A stretch of DNA of 64,000 bases from Arenibacter sp. F26102 (GCF_023015865.1 NZ_JALKBC010000005.1:1-64000); one strand, 5' to 3'; shown: positions 16,373 through 25,763, numbered from the stretch's first letter. The notes: generated by a model from the letters alone, not told the origin. Program-made: numbers and translations.

Positions 16373-17761
16373 ATGACTTTAATAAAATCTATTTCCGGAA
16401 TACGAGGTACCATTGGAGGTAAGCCAGGAGACAATCTCACTCCTATTGATGCAGTGAAATTTGCGGCCGCCTACGGTGTTTGGTTAAAAGAATACTCTAA
16501 AAAGGAAAAATTAACCGTTGTCATTGGCCGCGATGCACGTATTTCCGGAGAAATGATCCAGAATTTGGTAGTATCCACCCTTGTAGGATTGGGAATAGAC
16601 GTAATTGATCTAAACCTATCTACCACACCCACAGTAGAAATTGCAGTTCCATTGGAAAAGGCAGATGGAGGTATTATTCTTACGGCAAGTCATAACCCGA
16701 AACAATGGAACGCCCTAAAGCTTCTAAACGAAAAAGGCGAGTTCCTGGATGCTGCCCAAGGAGCTAAAATATTGGAAATAGCCGAAAAAGAGGCGTTCAA
16801 CTTCTCTGAAGTGGACCATTTAGGGAGCATAACTAAAAATGATTCTTATATAGATATCCATATAGATGAGGTCTTGGATCTATCCTTGGTAGATGCCGAT
16901 GTTATTAGAGCAGCCAAATTTAAGGTAGTGGTAGACGGTGTTAACTCTACTGGAGGCATCGCGATCCCAAAACTTTTAAAGGAATTGGGAGTAGAAGTAG
17001 TTGAGTTGTATTGTGACCCAACAGGGCATTTTCCCCATAACCCGGAACCGCTAAAGGAGCATTTGGGTGATATCTGCGAGTTGGTAGTTAAGGAAAAGGC
17101 AGACTTCGGAATAGTAGTAGACCCCGATGTGGATCGTTTGGCGTTTATCACCAATGAAGGTGAAATGTTCGGGGAAGAATATACTTTGGTCGCCTGCGCG
17201 GATTACGTGTTGGGAAAAACTAAGGGAAATACCGTTTCCAATCTATCCTCTTCCAGAGCTTTACGGGATATTTCCGAAAAACACGGAGGTACTTATGAGG
17301 CCGCAGCCGTGGGCGAGGTAAATGTAGTGACCAAAATGAAGGCCAATAAGGCCATTATTGGTGGCGAAGGCAATGGAGGTATTATTTACCCTGAAAGTCA
17401 TTATGGTAGGGATTCCCTAGTGGGAACGGCCTTATTTTTAATGTTGATGGCAGAAAGGGGAGGTACGGTTAGTGAGCTAAGAGCTAGCTACCCAAGTTAT
17501 TTTATGAGCAAAAAGAAGATAGAACTAACACCTGGTTTGGATGTAGATGGTATCCTCGAAGCTATGGCGGAGAAATATAAGGACGAAGAAATTTCTACCA
17601 TTGATGGTGTAAAAATCGATTTTCCCGAGAATTGGGTGCACTTGCGCAAATCCAATACGGAGCCCATTATTCGAATCTACACAGAAGCTAAAAGTCAGGC
17701 CGAAGCGGATGGCTTGGCCGATCAAATTATTGGCGAGATAAAGGCGGTAGCCGGAATCTAA
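16373..17761 (+). CDS. glmM: Phosphoglucosamine mutase (phosphohexomutase family)
   Basis: A 462-residue cytoplasmic alpha-D-phosphohexomutase, expected to convert glucosamine-6-phosphate to glucosamine-1-phosphate for UDP-GlcNAc, peptidoglycan and lipid A. All four signature loops are visible: the phosphoserine loop ILTASHNPKQWN, the Mg loop DPDVDRLAF, the sugar-specificity loop GGEGNGG, and the phosphate-binding loop RKSNTEPIIRIY. Lysine or alanine variation at the specificity loop could instead indicate a phosphomannomutase, but Bacteroidota proteins with this layout are usually GlmM. Its own -7 element lies 19 bases upstream and a terminator-like hairpin follows at 17777-17803. Confidence 0.88.
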   Translation: MTLIKSISGIRGTIGGKPGDNLTPIDAVKFAAAYGVWLKEYSKKEKLTVVIGRDARISGEMIQNLVVSTLVGLGIDVIDLNLSTTPTVEIAVPLEKADGGIILTASHNPKQWNALKLLNEKGEFLDAAQGAKILEIAEKEAFNFSEVDHLGSITKNDSYIDIHIDEVLDLSLVDADVIRAAKFKVVVDGVNSTGGIAIPKLLKELGVEVVELYCDPTGHFPHNPEPLKEHLGDICELVVKEKADFGIVVDPDVDRLAFITNEGEMFGEEYTLVACADYVLGKTKGNTVSNLSSSRALRDISEKHGGTYEAAAVGEVNVVTKMKANKAIIGGEGNGGIIYPESHYGRDSLVGTALFLMLMAERGGTVSELRASYPSYFMSKKKIELTPGLDVDGILEAMAEKYKDEEISTIDGVKIDFPENWVHLRKSNTEPIIRIYTEAKSQAEADGLADQIIGEIKAVAGI

Positions 17762-17776
17762 GATTATAGTTGCATG

Positions 17777-17803
17777 AGGGTCGGAGTACTTAAATCCGAC
17801 CCT
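17777..17803 (+). terminator. Terminator-like hairpin after glmM
   Basis: A nine-base-pair stem (AGGGTCGGA with TCCGACCCT) is followed two bases later by a T-rich run. The next gene starts only 18 bases beyond, so it may be a partial terminator. Confidence 0.7.
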
Positions 17804-17820
17804 AATTTTTTATTTGATAT

Positions 17821-18609
17821 ATGAAATCGACGACCTTAAAATTATTTCTATTTACTTTATTGGCAGGGACTTCCTTTACTAGTCTTGCACAGGCCGATAC
17901 CCTTAGGGTGATGAGTTTTAACATTCTCCATGGGGCTACCACCAAGAACGATTTTAACCTGGATACCCTTGCCGGAGTGATCAATTATTACCAACCGGAT
18001 TTGGTGGCTTTACAGGAGGTCGACTTTAAGACGAAAAGGGCCAAAAACTATGATCTTCCCACCGAATTGGGCATTCGGACAAAAATGGCTTCGCTCTTTG
18101 CCCGCGCCATGTATTATGATGGAGGTGAATATGGTGAAGCGGTGTTATCAAAATTTACGTTTATTGGCAGTGAAAATTTGGGGCTGCCACACTTACCTAA
18201 TTCGGAACCTCGGGCGGCTTTGGTAACCCGTGTCAAAACTAAAAAAGGGAATACCATTCAGTTTGTTGGTACCCATTTGGATCACTTGAAGGATGAGACC
18301 GATAAAGTTATGCAGGCCAAGGCCATCGTTAAAAGCCTGGGTGATACTGAATATCCCACTTTGTTGGTGGGCGATCTTAACGCTGTGCCAAATAGTAACC
18401 CAATCAATATTATTTCCGAAAAATTCTCAAAACCCAAACATCCCAATGCGTGGAAGGGTACTTTTCCAGCAACCGGTCCCAATATCTGCATTGACCATAT
18501 TATGTACAATCAGCCCGAAAAATGGCAGGTGTTGGAATATGAGGTATTATGTGAGAATTATGCCAGTGATCACTGTATCGTGATTGCCACCCTGGTCTTT
18601 ACTCCTTAG
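17821..18609 (+). CDS. Secreted endonuclease/exonuclease/phosphatase-fold protein
   Basis: A 262-residue protein with a signal peptide (LFLFTLLAGTSFTSLAQAD) and an EEP-superfamily domain, which hydrolyses phosphate esters with a divalent metal. Landmarks are RVMSFNILHG near residue 30 (Asn), LVALQEVD with the metal-binding Glu, GTHLDH, LLVGDLNAVP with the catalytic Asp and Asn, and the C-terminal ENYASDHCIV with the Asp-His pair. Substrates across the family range from DNA to phosphoinositides, sphingomyelin and other phosphodiesters; the exported location makes a DNA-repair role unlikely. The last 11 bases overlap the convergent hydroxylase gene. The substrate is open. Confidence 0.85.
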   Translation: MKSTTLKLFLFTLLAGTSFTSLAQADTLRVMSFNILHGATTKNDFNLDTLAGVINYYQPDLVALQEVDFKTKRAKNYDLPTELGIRTKMASLFARAMYYDGGEYGEAVLSKFTFIGSENLGLPHLPNSEPRAALVTRVKTKKGNTIQFVGTHLDHLKDETDKVMQAKAIVKSLGDTEYPTLLVGDLNAVPNSNPINIISEKFSKPKHPNAWKGTFPATGPNICIDHIMYNQPEKWQVLEYEVLCENYASDHCIVIATLVFTP

Positions 18610-19594
18610 CCAGTTGTTGCTTTAGGTAGGCTCCACGTACCAACTTGGAGGTCTGGTGTTCGCCTGTATGGCTCCAACCCGGAGGCATTACAAAATAAAG
18701 GAGTTTATTTTTTATTCCGGGCGCTTTGGCGACATCTTTAAACAAGGCCACAAATTCGCCGAAATAAACATCCAAAAAGTTGCCGCTATCCATTTTGCGG
18801 GTAATCCCATATTCAATTTCAATATCATGTTGTTCATCTTGGTAGGTTCCAAAGACCTTGTCCCAGATATTCAGCAAATTACAGAAATTGGTATCCATGT
18901 ACAACGGATTTCTGGCATGATGAACCCTATGGTGCGATGGCGTTAAAATAATTTTATTCAAAAATCCCATTCTGCCATCTTTCATCATATTTTCACCCAC
19001 ATGAATAAAGGCACCGTAGGTACCATCTATAAACATGATTAAAAACAACAAGACAGGTTCTACACCCAATAGAATACAGACAGTGGTTCTAATGGCATCC
19101 GCATAAGGGGCCTCTAGAAAAAAATGGGCGTGGGTTACGGATAGGTTCATTTGCTCGGGAGCGTGGTGGGTAGAGTGCAAACACCAAAAAAGTCGGACCT
19201 TATGACCCCAATAGTGGTATAAAAAGTGCCCAAATTCCCAAACGATGTACCCGTAAATAAACCAATACCAGGTCATCTTGGTCTGAAATGGGGCATGGGG
19301 TTGTAGCCATCCAATGATAAAAGTTACCATGGCTATGGCAATAAATCTGCCAATAAACCTATTGAAGATATAAATAAGGAAGTTTACCTTGTATACTTTG
19401 ATGTTAGGTTTTTTGTATACCAGGCCAAGAATAAATTCCAGTATTAACAACAGGGGAATTAAAGGGTATATTAAAGAAACCACGCCGTCATAAGTGGAGA
19501 AAACGCTGTAATCACTTGCTTGCAATAATTCCAATGCCTGACTTATGCCCAAAAATCCAATGACCTCATCATATAGGGTGCCTATAATGTCCAT
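18599..19594 (-). CDS. Sterol desaturase / fatty acid hydroxylase family membrane protein (paralogue 1)
   Basis: A 331-residue integral membrane di-iron oxygenase. It has several hydrophobic segments before and between three histidine clusters: HFLYHYWGHK (HX3H), HSTHHAPEQ (HXXHH) and HRVHHARN (HXXHH). Family members hydroxylate or desaturate sterols, fatty acids, sphingoid bases or carotenoids in the membrane. It ends convergently inside the tail of the preceding nuclease-fold gene and has no operon partner. A paralogue with the same histidine layout lies at 53204-54160. A lipid substrate is likely, but which lipid is unknown. Confidence 0.87.
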   Translation of the reverse strand: MDIIGTLYDEVIGFLGISQALELLQASDYSVFSTYDGVVSLIYPLIPLLLILEFILGLVYKKPNIKVYKVNFLIYIFNRFIGRFIAIAMVTFIIGWLQPHAPFQTKMTWYWFIYGYIVWEFGHFLYHYWGHKVRLFWCLHSTHHAPEQMNLSVTHAHFFLEAPYADAIRTTVCILLGVEPVLLFLIMFIDGTYGAFIHVGENMMKDGRMGFLNKIILTPSHHRVHHARNPLYMDTNFCNLLNIWDKVFGTYQDEQHDIEIEYGITRKMDSGNFLDVYFGEFVALFKDVAKAPGIKNKLLYFVMPPGWSHTGEHQTSKLVRGAYLKQQLAKE

Positions 19595-19740
19595 AGTAAA
19601 ACTATCTTAATATCATTAAGGTATTAATATAAAAATAAAAGGGCAATTTTACCACTAATTTAGACCAACACCCTTGTAGGACTGAGTTTTGTTACAATAA
19701 GGACAATAGGTAACACTGTTGCACTAAAACTTTTTGTTCA

Positions 19741-21663
19741 TTATTTGCCTATAATTATGAAATCGCAACGTCTATTGTCCAAATGATCTTCATTGCTGCA
19801 GGGAACTCCGTTAGCACAATTATTGATCAAACGGGACTCGCCATAGCCGACTGCACTCTCAATTCTTGAGGGATCTATGCCCTTATAAATAAGATAATCC
19901 AGGGTAGATTTTGCCCTATTGTCAGAAAGTTGCAAATTAAATTCATCCGAGGCCCTAGAATCTGTATGCGCCTCTATCTTAATTTTTACAGATGGAAAGT
20001 CATTCATAAAGCTCACTATCTTATCCAGCTCTGCCGCTGCTTTATAGGTTATATTAAATCGGTTCAGATTAAAAAATATCGGGTTTACCCTAACTTTTTC
20101 TACCCCACCTTCGTTAACCACAAAACTTGAAAATGGAATTAATGTAGTGCTATTAAGGTCTTTAAAAAGGCCTGGTGAATCTGCATTGTTCACCGCCTTA
20201 ATTTCTTGTTTGTATTCCAGCTTTAGAAAGGCGAAAATGTGATTGCTGCTAGGGGATAGCTCCACCTGAAAATTACCTTGCTCATCGGTGCTAGCTTCTG
20301 TAACCAACTGTTTGTTACTGTCGTATACTTTTACAGTAACCCCTGGAATGGGAGCTTTGGACATATCATCCAATATATTGCCCTTATATATCATCATTTC
20401 TGCCAATTTACTAAAGGAGTAAATATCATCGTCCCCTTTGCCATTGGCCCTGTTGGATGAAAAGTAGCCGGTGTTTATTGAATCGTTTATGATAAAAGCA
20501 AAATCATCCATATTGCTATTGATGGGCATTCCCATATTTTTTGGGATTCCATATTCATTTTTCGATTCAATTTCAGATTTAAAAATATCCAATCCGCCCA
20601 GGCCAAAATGACTGTCCGAAGCAAAATACAAGTATTGGCCGGCAACATAGGGAAACATTTCCCTTCCCGGTGTATTAACGGTAGGTCCAAGGTTGGTGGC
20701 AGGGCCCAACTTTCCGTCCTCATCAATATCTACATAGTAAATATCAGTTTCTCCAAAGCCTCCGTACATGTTGGCGACAAAGAATAATCGCTTCCCATCT
20801 TCAGTTAAGAATGGATGCCCGAAGGAGTATTTGGGATTATTGAATTTCAAGGAAACTGCATTCACAATGGAATCTCCTTCCACCTCTCCCCGTAAGATCT
20901 GCATATTGGAGAACCCCTTTGGGTTTACCTGTAAGTCGTTGCCCTTTAAATAATTTTGGGTAAAATAAACGGTTTTATAATCCGAAGAATAGGTCAGTGT
21001 CCCTTCGTGATAGGAAGATTGAATGTTCTGATGGAATTTTTCTACATCGCTAAGCTCCCCTGTAGTTTTGTTCCTATCGGCCACTAAAATGGAAAGATAC
21101 GGTTGGTTGTTCCAAGAATACTCGGCATCTTCTGAAAACTCCGGTGCTCGACTGGAGGAAAATACTATATCATCTTTGTAGTACATTGGGGCAAAGTCGG
21201 AAAGGGGGGAGTTAATTTGGGAATTTGCAATGTTGTACGTGGGTTCTTCTACCATTAGGCTATCCAAATATTTTTCCTGCTCAAGGATGGTGCCTAGTTT
21301 TTGCTTATCATAGTTGTAATATTCCTTTATTAGAATATTGGCAACTGAATAATCCTCACAGGCTTTTAGGCTTTGTATGTATCTGATAAAGGTTACTTCA
21401 TCCACTCTTTTCTCTTTCAGGGCATATAATTTTTCGTACCAAATTTTAGCATTGGTATAATCATTAATACTGAAATAGCTTTCTGCCAAGCGCTCTACAA
21501 ACAGAGGTTTGGATTTTTTCTTCTTCGATTCCAGTTGCTGGTAAAGATTTATGGCCTCGGCAAAATTTAAGTTCTGAAAATACTCGTTCGCATCCGCTCT
21601 GGAATTCTGTCCCAAATGGATATTAAATATTAATAATGCGAATATGGATAGGATAATTTTCAT
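19741..21663 (-). CDS. OmpA-family protein with PD40-like repeats, T9SS-associated
   Basis: About 640 residues. The start is set at ATG 21663 because it opens a signal peptide (MKIILSIFALLIFNIHLGQ). N-terminal TPR-like helices (NEYFQNLNFAEAINLYQQLE) are followed by WD40/PD40-like propeller repeats (FTEDGKRLFFVANMYGGFGETDIYYVD), a small carboxypeptidase-regulatory-like beta domain (GVTVKVYDSNKQLVTEAST), and a C-terminal OmpA peptidoglycan-binding domain (IKIEAHTDSRASDEFNLQLSDNRA). This architecture matches the PorE-like component that ties outer-membrane complexes to the cell wall in type IX secretion. It follows the PorP/SprF gene by ten bases on the same strand and closes a three-gene operon. 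A dedicated anchor for this operon's own secreted protein is the likely role. Confidence 0.88.
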   Translation of the reverse strand: MKIILSIFALLIFNIHLGQNSRADANEYFQNLNFAEAINLYQQLESKKKKSKPLFVERLAESYFSINDYTNAKIWYEKLYALKEKRVDEVTFIRYIQSLKACEDYSVANILIKEYYNYDKQKLGTILEQEKYLDSLMVEEPTYNIANSQINSPLSDFAPMYYKDDIVFSSSRAPEFSEDAEYSWNNQPYLSILVADRNKTTGELSDVEKFHQNIQSSYHEGTLTYSSDYKTVYFTQNYLKGNDLQVNPKGFSNMQILRGEVEGDSIVNAVSLKFNNPKYSFGHPFLTEDGKRLFFVANMYGGFGETDIYYVDIDEDGKLGPATNLGPTVNTPGREMFPYVAGQYLYFASDSHFGLGGLDIFKSEIESKNEYGIPKNMGMPINSNMDDFAFIINDSINTGYFSSNRANGKGDDDIYSFSKLAEMMIYKGNILDDMSKAPIPGVTVKVYDSNKQLVTEASTDEQGNFQVELSPSSNHIFAFLKLEYKQEIKAVNNADSPGLFKDLNSTTLIPFSSFVVNEGGVEKVRVNPIFFNLNRFNITYKAAAELDKIVSFMNDFPSVKIKIEAHTDSRASDEFNLQLSDNRAKSTLDYLIYKGIDPSRIESAVGYGESRLINNCANGVPCSNEDHLDNRRCDFIIIGK

Positions 21664-21673
21664 AGGTCTTTGC

Positions 21674-22603
21674 TTAGAAAAATCTGGGTGAACGGGCATT
21701 TGGCCCCCATCGTGGCATTAAATACTTGAGGATTATTTCGTGCGACCCCTGATTGTAATCACCAAGATCGGATATACTGTAATCATAGGAATAGCCCAGA
21801 AAAAAGTTTTTGGAAATTTGGAATCCAGCCAAGGCACTATAACTGTCCTTAAGTCTATGTGATGCACCCAACGTAAATTTTTGCAGAAATAGTACGTTTA
21901 GGGAGGCGTCTATTGTTGGAGGTGCATTATCAATGGTCTTTACCAAAATTGAAGGTTTTAACTTTAGGGAGGCAGAAAGGTCCATAACATACCCACCAAT
22001 AAAGTACATATGGTTGTCCCGATGGATCAAATTTTTATCACTTTCTACATTGGATTGGTTTATGAGCATATTGGGAACGGAAAACCCGACGTACCAGTTG
22101 TCAGTAAAAATAAATATTCCGGCTCCTACTGCTGGGAGTGCATTGTAATAATTGTCATAACTGAAAAGAATATCATCCTGATCGTAATAGCTGCCTTTAG
22201 AATAATCGACCTCGAAAAAATCGATACCGGCATTTAGGCCAAGGGACATTTTTATTTTTTTGCTCAGGTTTAGATAGTAGGAGAAAACCGCGTTGGAATT
22301 AAACTCGGTCGAAGGTCCAATGTTATCCTTAAAAATGTTAATGCCCAATCCAATTCTGTTGTTGATGATTCCGGAAACGGTCAGCGCTTTTGTTTCGGGG
22401 GCACCATCGATCCCTATCCATTGGGCCCGGTAGCTCAAAGTGGCATCCATACGGTTGTTTTCATTAACGTATGCAGGATTTATTGTAGAGGTATTGTACA
22501 TATACTGGGTATACTGTGGCAACTGCTGCGCCAGCAGTCTACCTCCACTTAATAGGAGAAACAGTAAGGTTAGCTTTAAACAATAATTTAAGGGGGTTTT
22601 CAT
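21674..22603 (-). CDS. PorP/SprF family type IX secretion membrane protein
   Basis: A 309-residue outer-membrane beta-barrel of the PorP/SprF family. It has a signal peptide (LTLLFLLLSGGRLLAQQ) and the family's opening QLPQYTQYMYNTSTINPAYVN. The barrel strands end in IILKYLMPRWGPNARSPRFF. These proteins support surface delivery or attachment of particular type IX cargo, commonly as paralogues encoded beside one large type-B-sorted protein. Here it lies 25 bases after such a gene (22629-23909) and ten bases before the OmpA gene, so the three probably work as one cargo/receptor/anchor unit. Confidence 0.92.
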   Translation of the reverse strand: MKTPLNYCLKLTLLFLLLSGGRLLAQQLPQYTQYMYNTSTINPAYVNENNRMDATLSYRAQWIGIDGAPETKALTVSGIINNRIGLGINIFKDNIGPSTEFNSNAVFSYYLNLSKKIKMSLGLNAGIDFFEVDYSKGSYYDQDDILFSYDNYYNALPAVGAGIFIFTDNWYVGFSVPNMLINQSNVESDKNLIHRDNHMYFIGGYVMDLSASLKLKPSILVKTIDNAPPTIDASLNVLFLQKFTLGASHRLKDSYSALAGFQISKNFFLGYSYDYSISDLGDYNQGSHEIILKYLMPRWGPNARSPRFF

Positions 22604-22628
22604 CTATTGGTTTAAAAGGTATGGCTCA

Positions 22629-23909
22629 TTATTCTTTTCTTAAAAATATCCAGCCGGTTTTGTTTTCGCTCAAAGCATCTGTTTTTAGGATATAGAAGTA
22701 GGTTCCTGTTGGCAATATTTCTCCTTTGCCAACACCATTTACATTGGCTAAACCTCGCCACTCATTTTGATAAGCTTTTTTCTGATATACAAGAGCGCCA
22801 TATCTGTTGAACACCTGCAGGTCAGATTCAGGAAAGGTCTCAATGCAATCTATTCTAAAATAGTCGTTGTCCCCATCGTCATTAGGGGTAAATTCATTGT
22901 AAATCTTTATGCAGGATGGTTCCAAAATAATTTCCGCACTGTTGTTTTGTGAATTTATGTCCTGGGGCATAGACGCCTTAAGGGCAACAATACTGCTGTA
23001 ACTTCCGTTTTCCGTGGCCTCAACTTCGAGGTTCAAAACTGCGGTAGCATTGGCAGGCAAAGAGTTAAGCGTCCAAACTTGGTTGGATGGATCGTAGCTG
23101 CCGTTCGAAGTTTTCGCATTTACATATTTATAGCCTCTATCCAGATGCTCTGTAATCACAATATTGTTGAAGTTGGAAATACCATCGTTCTCCACCGTAA
23201 TGGTAAAAACTACTTTTTCACCGATCATTGGATGTTTGTTGTTGACCGTTTTGCTGACCTTTATATCCGATGGTTCGTTTACTTCTACCTTCACCATTAG
23301 TCTAGTAATACTTTCACAAATGGAGGTGACTTGGGCAGCGTAATAACTCATTCCATTTTGTAATGGCGTATCCAAATCAAGTAGGTTGCCTGCCTCCGGA
23401 GCGTCGTACCAGACAATGTATGTTTCCTCAACTTCCAATTCTGCAACAGTGGCATTATCGGTTGATGAAAAAACTTGGACTGTGTTTATTGTTGTTGGCG
23501 TGGAAGGGGAGGTCAAGGAGATGGACACTGCCAAACGCTGGGTGCTTTCCTCGTTTCCTATTAATTGAGCCGCATAATACGTTGCATTGTTTTCTATGGG
23601 GCTATTTGGTGCCAATGGCGTTCCTTTGGAAGCTTTGTCGTACCAAAGAATATTGGCTTCGTTTATTTGAACGGAGGCTAGGGTAGGTAGTTCTCCTGCG
23701 CAAAACTCCTGATGGTTGTTCTTGGTTGTTGGTGGGGACACTTCCATTTTGCCGGGGTGGTCATAAAAAAATAGTTTATCCACCTTGTTCAGCTCGGAAA
23801 CAGTCTTGGGAGTAGCATAACAATTACTTTGTCCCCCTATGTAAAATAGAAGGCAAAAAAGTAAAATAATCCTACCTTCATTATTATTTTTCCTAAGACA
23901 AAATCCCAT
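22629..23909 (-). CDS. T9SS type-B sorted cell-surface protein (CHU_C domain)
   Basis: A 426-residue exported protein. After an N-terminal signal (IILLFCLLFYIGGQ) there are two Ig-like repeats of the type 'W-Y-D...YYAAQ' (residues about 75-130 and 150-205), a DUF11-like domain (VGEKVVFTITVENDG) and a C-terminal gliding-motility-associated domain. That last domain contains NEFTPNDDGDNDYFRI, NRYGALVY and LPTGTYFYIL. It is the type-B sorting signal for type IX secretion, so the protein should end up on the surface or released. It is small for this class. As first gene of the operon with PorP/SprF and OmpA, it is the presumed cargo. A binding or adhesive role is inferred; no enzymatic domain is visible. 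Confidence 0.9.
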   Translation of the reverse strand: MGFCLRKNNNEGRIILLFCLLFYIGGQSNCYATPKTVSELNKVDKLFFYDHPGKMEVSPPTTKNNHQEFCAGELPTLASVQINEANILWYDKASKGTPLAPNSPIENNATYYAAQLIGNEESTQRLAVSISLTSPSTPTTINTVQVFSSTDNATVAELEVEETYIVWYDAPEAGNLLDLDTPLQNGMSYYAAQVTSICESITRLMVKVEVNEPSDIKVSKTVNNKHPMIGEKVVFTITVENDGISNFNNIVITEHLDRGYKYVNAKTSNGSYDPSNQVWTLNSLPANATAVLNLEVEATENGSYSSIVALKASMPQDINSQNNSAEIILEPSCIKIYNEFTPNDDGDNDYFRIDCIETFPESDLQVFNRYGALVYQKKAYQNEWRGLANVNGVGKGEILPTGTYFYILKTDALSENKTGWIFLRKE

Positions 23910-24059
23910 TTATTATAAATAAATTTTGTTCTATAACGCAAAAAAAATTAAAATATTTAGTTTTTATGGTATAATCGCCCGTGGCACAAGCTTAATAGAA
24001 TGGCTTTAGCGGGATTTGGACGGCGAACGATTACAGGAAATGTGAGGTTGAAAATTGGG

Positions 24060-24947
24060 CTACTGAAATTGGCTGGGAACCTTATTTCTATGTTTCCAAC
24101 GCTTATGGGTCCAAAGATAGTACTCCGGTCGTTCCAAAATCTGCTGTTCCGTTAATCTTAGGAATCGGTCCGTAATTTCGTTCTTTTTGGTTTGCTTGCC
24201 GGCTGTTGTTATTGGAATGAATTCTGCTTGATAATATCCCCTTTTTACTTTTGATACCTTTAGGAAAACCACGGCCAGATCCAATTTTCTGGCCATACTT
24301 TCGGGGCCGTTGAAAATTGGCACCTTGACCCCCATAAATTCGCTCCAATATTGAGCTCTCTTTACCTGTGGGGATTGATCACTAACCATGCCGTAAGCGG
24401 AAATTACCCCGTCTTGGACATTCCTGTATACGGTTTTAACAGTTTCTTGTTGGGTGATTAGGGTGGTATTCCATTTGGCCCTTATTTTTTTTATAAGATC
24501 GTCGAAATAGGAATTCCCTATCTTTTGATAAACGGCATATCCTTGGGCATTCACATAATTATTAATGCTCACGTTCCACTCCCAATTGGCATAATGCGAA
24601 CATACGATGAGAACACTTTTGTTCTTAACGATTTCTTGTAGCACTTCAATATTGATAACCTTATAACGTTCTTTGAGCTCCTCTTTGGATAGGTTCAAGG
24701 TCTTGACCATTTCCAGGAACATATCGCACATATGATGGTAGAAATCTTTCTGGATCTTTGCTATTTCTTCCTTGGTTTTATTGGGAAAAGCACGTGTAAG
24801 ATTTTCTTTCACCACTTTTTTTCGGTAACCAACAACATGGTAAAGAATAATAAAAACAAAATCTGAAAAAAAGTAAAAAAGTCTAAAAGGTAGTATGGAA
24901 ATAAGCCATAGTAAGGGGTAAACTAAAATATAGACCAGAAATTGCAT
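24060..24947 (-). CDS. Lipid A biosynthesis (LpxL/HtrB-type) acyltransferase
   Basis: A 295-residue inner-membrane lysophospholipid-acyltransferase-superfamily enzyme that would add a secondary acyl chain to the lipid A precursor. The start is placed at ATG 24947, giving MQFLVYILVYPLLWLISILP as the membrane anchor; 23 further residues in frame lie across the promoter. The catalytic HX4E is in CSHYANWEWN, and a conserved NGPES patch and a basic RWKHR tail follow. It is divergent from the rhomboid gene, and the two starts are only 58 bases apart, so their promoters overlap (see 24964-24981). Confidence 0.88.
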   Translation of the reverse strand: MQFLVYILVYPLLWLISILPFRLFYFFSDFVFIILYHVVGYRKKVVKENLTRAFPNKTKEEIAKIQKDFYHHMCDMFLEMVKTLNLSKEELKERYKVINIEVLQEIVKNKSVLIVCSHYANWEWNVSINNYVNAQGYAVYQKIGNSYFDDLIKKIRAKWNTTLITQQETVKTVYRNVQDGVISAYGMVSDQSPQVKRAQYWSEFMGVKVPIFNGPESMARKLDLAVVFLKVSKVKRGYYQAEFIPITTAGKQTKKNEITDRFLRLTEQQILERPEYYLWTHKRWKHRNKVPSQFQ

Positions 24948-24963
24948 GCAAATATAATTAGGG

Positions 24964-24981
24964 CAAATATAGCTATATTTG
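24964..24981. promoter_or_regulatory. Palindromic bidirectional promoter
   Basis: The 18-base perfect palindrome CAAATATAGCTATATTTG contains an exact TAnnTTTG element on each strand. Rightward it is 24974-24981, ending 24 bases before the rhomboid ATG; leftward it is 24971-24964, 16 bases before the acyltransferase ATG. Polymerase could sit on only one side at a time. Clear -33 TTG elements at the ideal distance are lacking. Confidence 0.6.
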
Positions 24982-25005
24982 AACCCAAAAATAATAGTTT
25001 TCTTT

Positions 25006-25656
25006 ATGAATAACATTCATTTTGCAACCATTGCCATTATGGCCGCCAACGTCTTGGCTTCTTTAAAAGGATTTAACGATAATACATTCTTTGAACGTTA
25101 TAAGTTTGGTGTTGGTGCCATACAGACAGGGCAAAAGGATAGGATGCTCACATCCGGATTTTTACATGTAGACCTCTCCCATCTTTTTTTTAATATGTTT
25201 ACCCTTTACTTTTTTGCCGATGTGGTCATAGATTGGTTTGGACCTGGCAAATTTGTTATCCTTTATTTTATAAGTCTCGTTGCCGGTAGTTTATTGGCAT
25301 TGTATTTTCATAAAAGTGAACCTTATTACAGCGCCGTTGGCGCCAGTGGGGCCGTTACGGGAATATTGTATTCGGCGATCCTATTGGAGCCTGGAATGCG
25401 CTTGGGAATTATGTTCATTCCAATTCCGTTGCCTGCCTACGTTTTGGGAATTCTATATTTATTTTATTCTATTTATGGAATGAAAACAAGATTGGGGAAC
25501 ATTGGTCATACCGCCCACTTTGGGGGCGCTATAGGCGGATATATTGTTACCCTATTTTTTAAGCCCGATCTACTTTATACAGATACCTTAATGGTGCTAT
25601 TGTTGGCCTTGCCCATTGTTCTTCTTTTTATCCTGGGTAAAATGGGTAAGATTTAG
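25006..25656 (+). CDS. Rhomboid family intramembrane serine protease
   Basis: A 216-residue polytopic membrane protein of the rhomboid family. The start is placed at ATG 25006, since the earlier in-frame ATG (24979) lies within the -7 promoter element. Hallmarks are a luminal HLFFNMFTLYFFAD segment (His and Asn), the catalytic Ser in the GASGAVTG loop, and the catalytic His in TAHFGGAIGG in a later transmembrane helix. Rhomboids cleave transmembrane substrates within the bilayer; the substrates are not predictable here. It is divergent from the lipid A acyltransferase and convergent with the TlpA-like gene across a shared terminator. Confidence 0.9.
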   Translation: MNNIHFATIAIMAANVLASLKGFNDNTFFERYKFGVGAIQTGQKDRMLTSGFLHVDLSHLFFNMFTLYFFADVVIDWFGPGKFVILYFISLVAGSLLALYFHKSEPYYSAVGASGAVTGILYSAILLEPGMRLGIMFIPIPLPAYVLGILYLFYSIYGMKTRLGNIGHTAHFGGAIGGYIVTLFFKPDLLYTDTLMVLLLALPIVLLFILGKMGKI

Positions 25657-25763
25657 TTCGGTTTCCAGAATATCTTAATGTGGGTGCTATTGTGCTGCTA
25701 GGTAGCGGAACGTTTAAATTGGAACACTGATCAAAAGGTAATGTAGGGATGGGGCATGTATAA

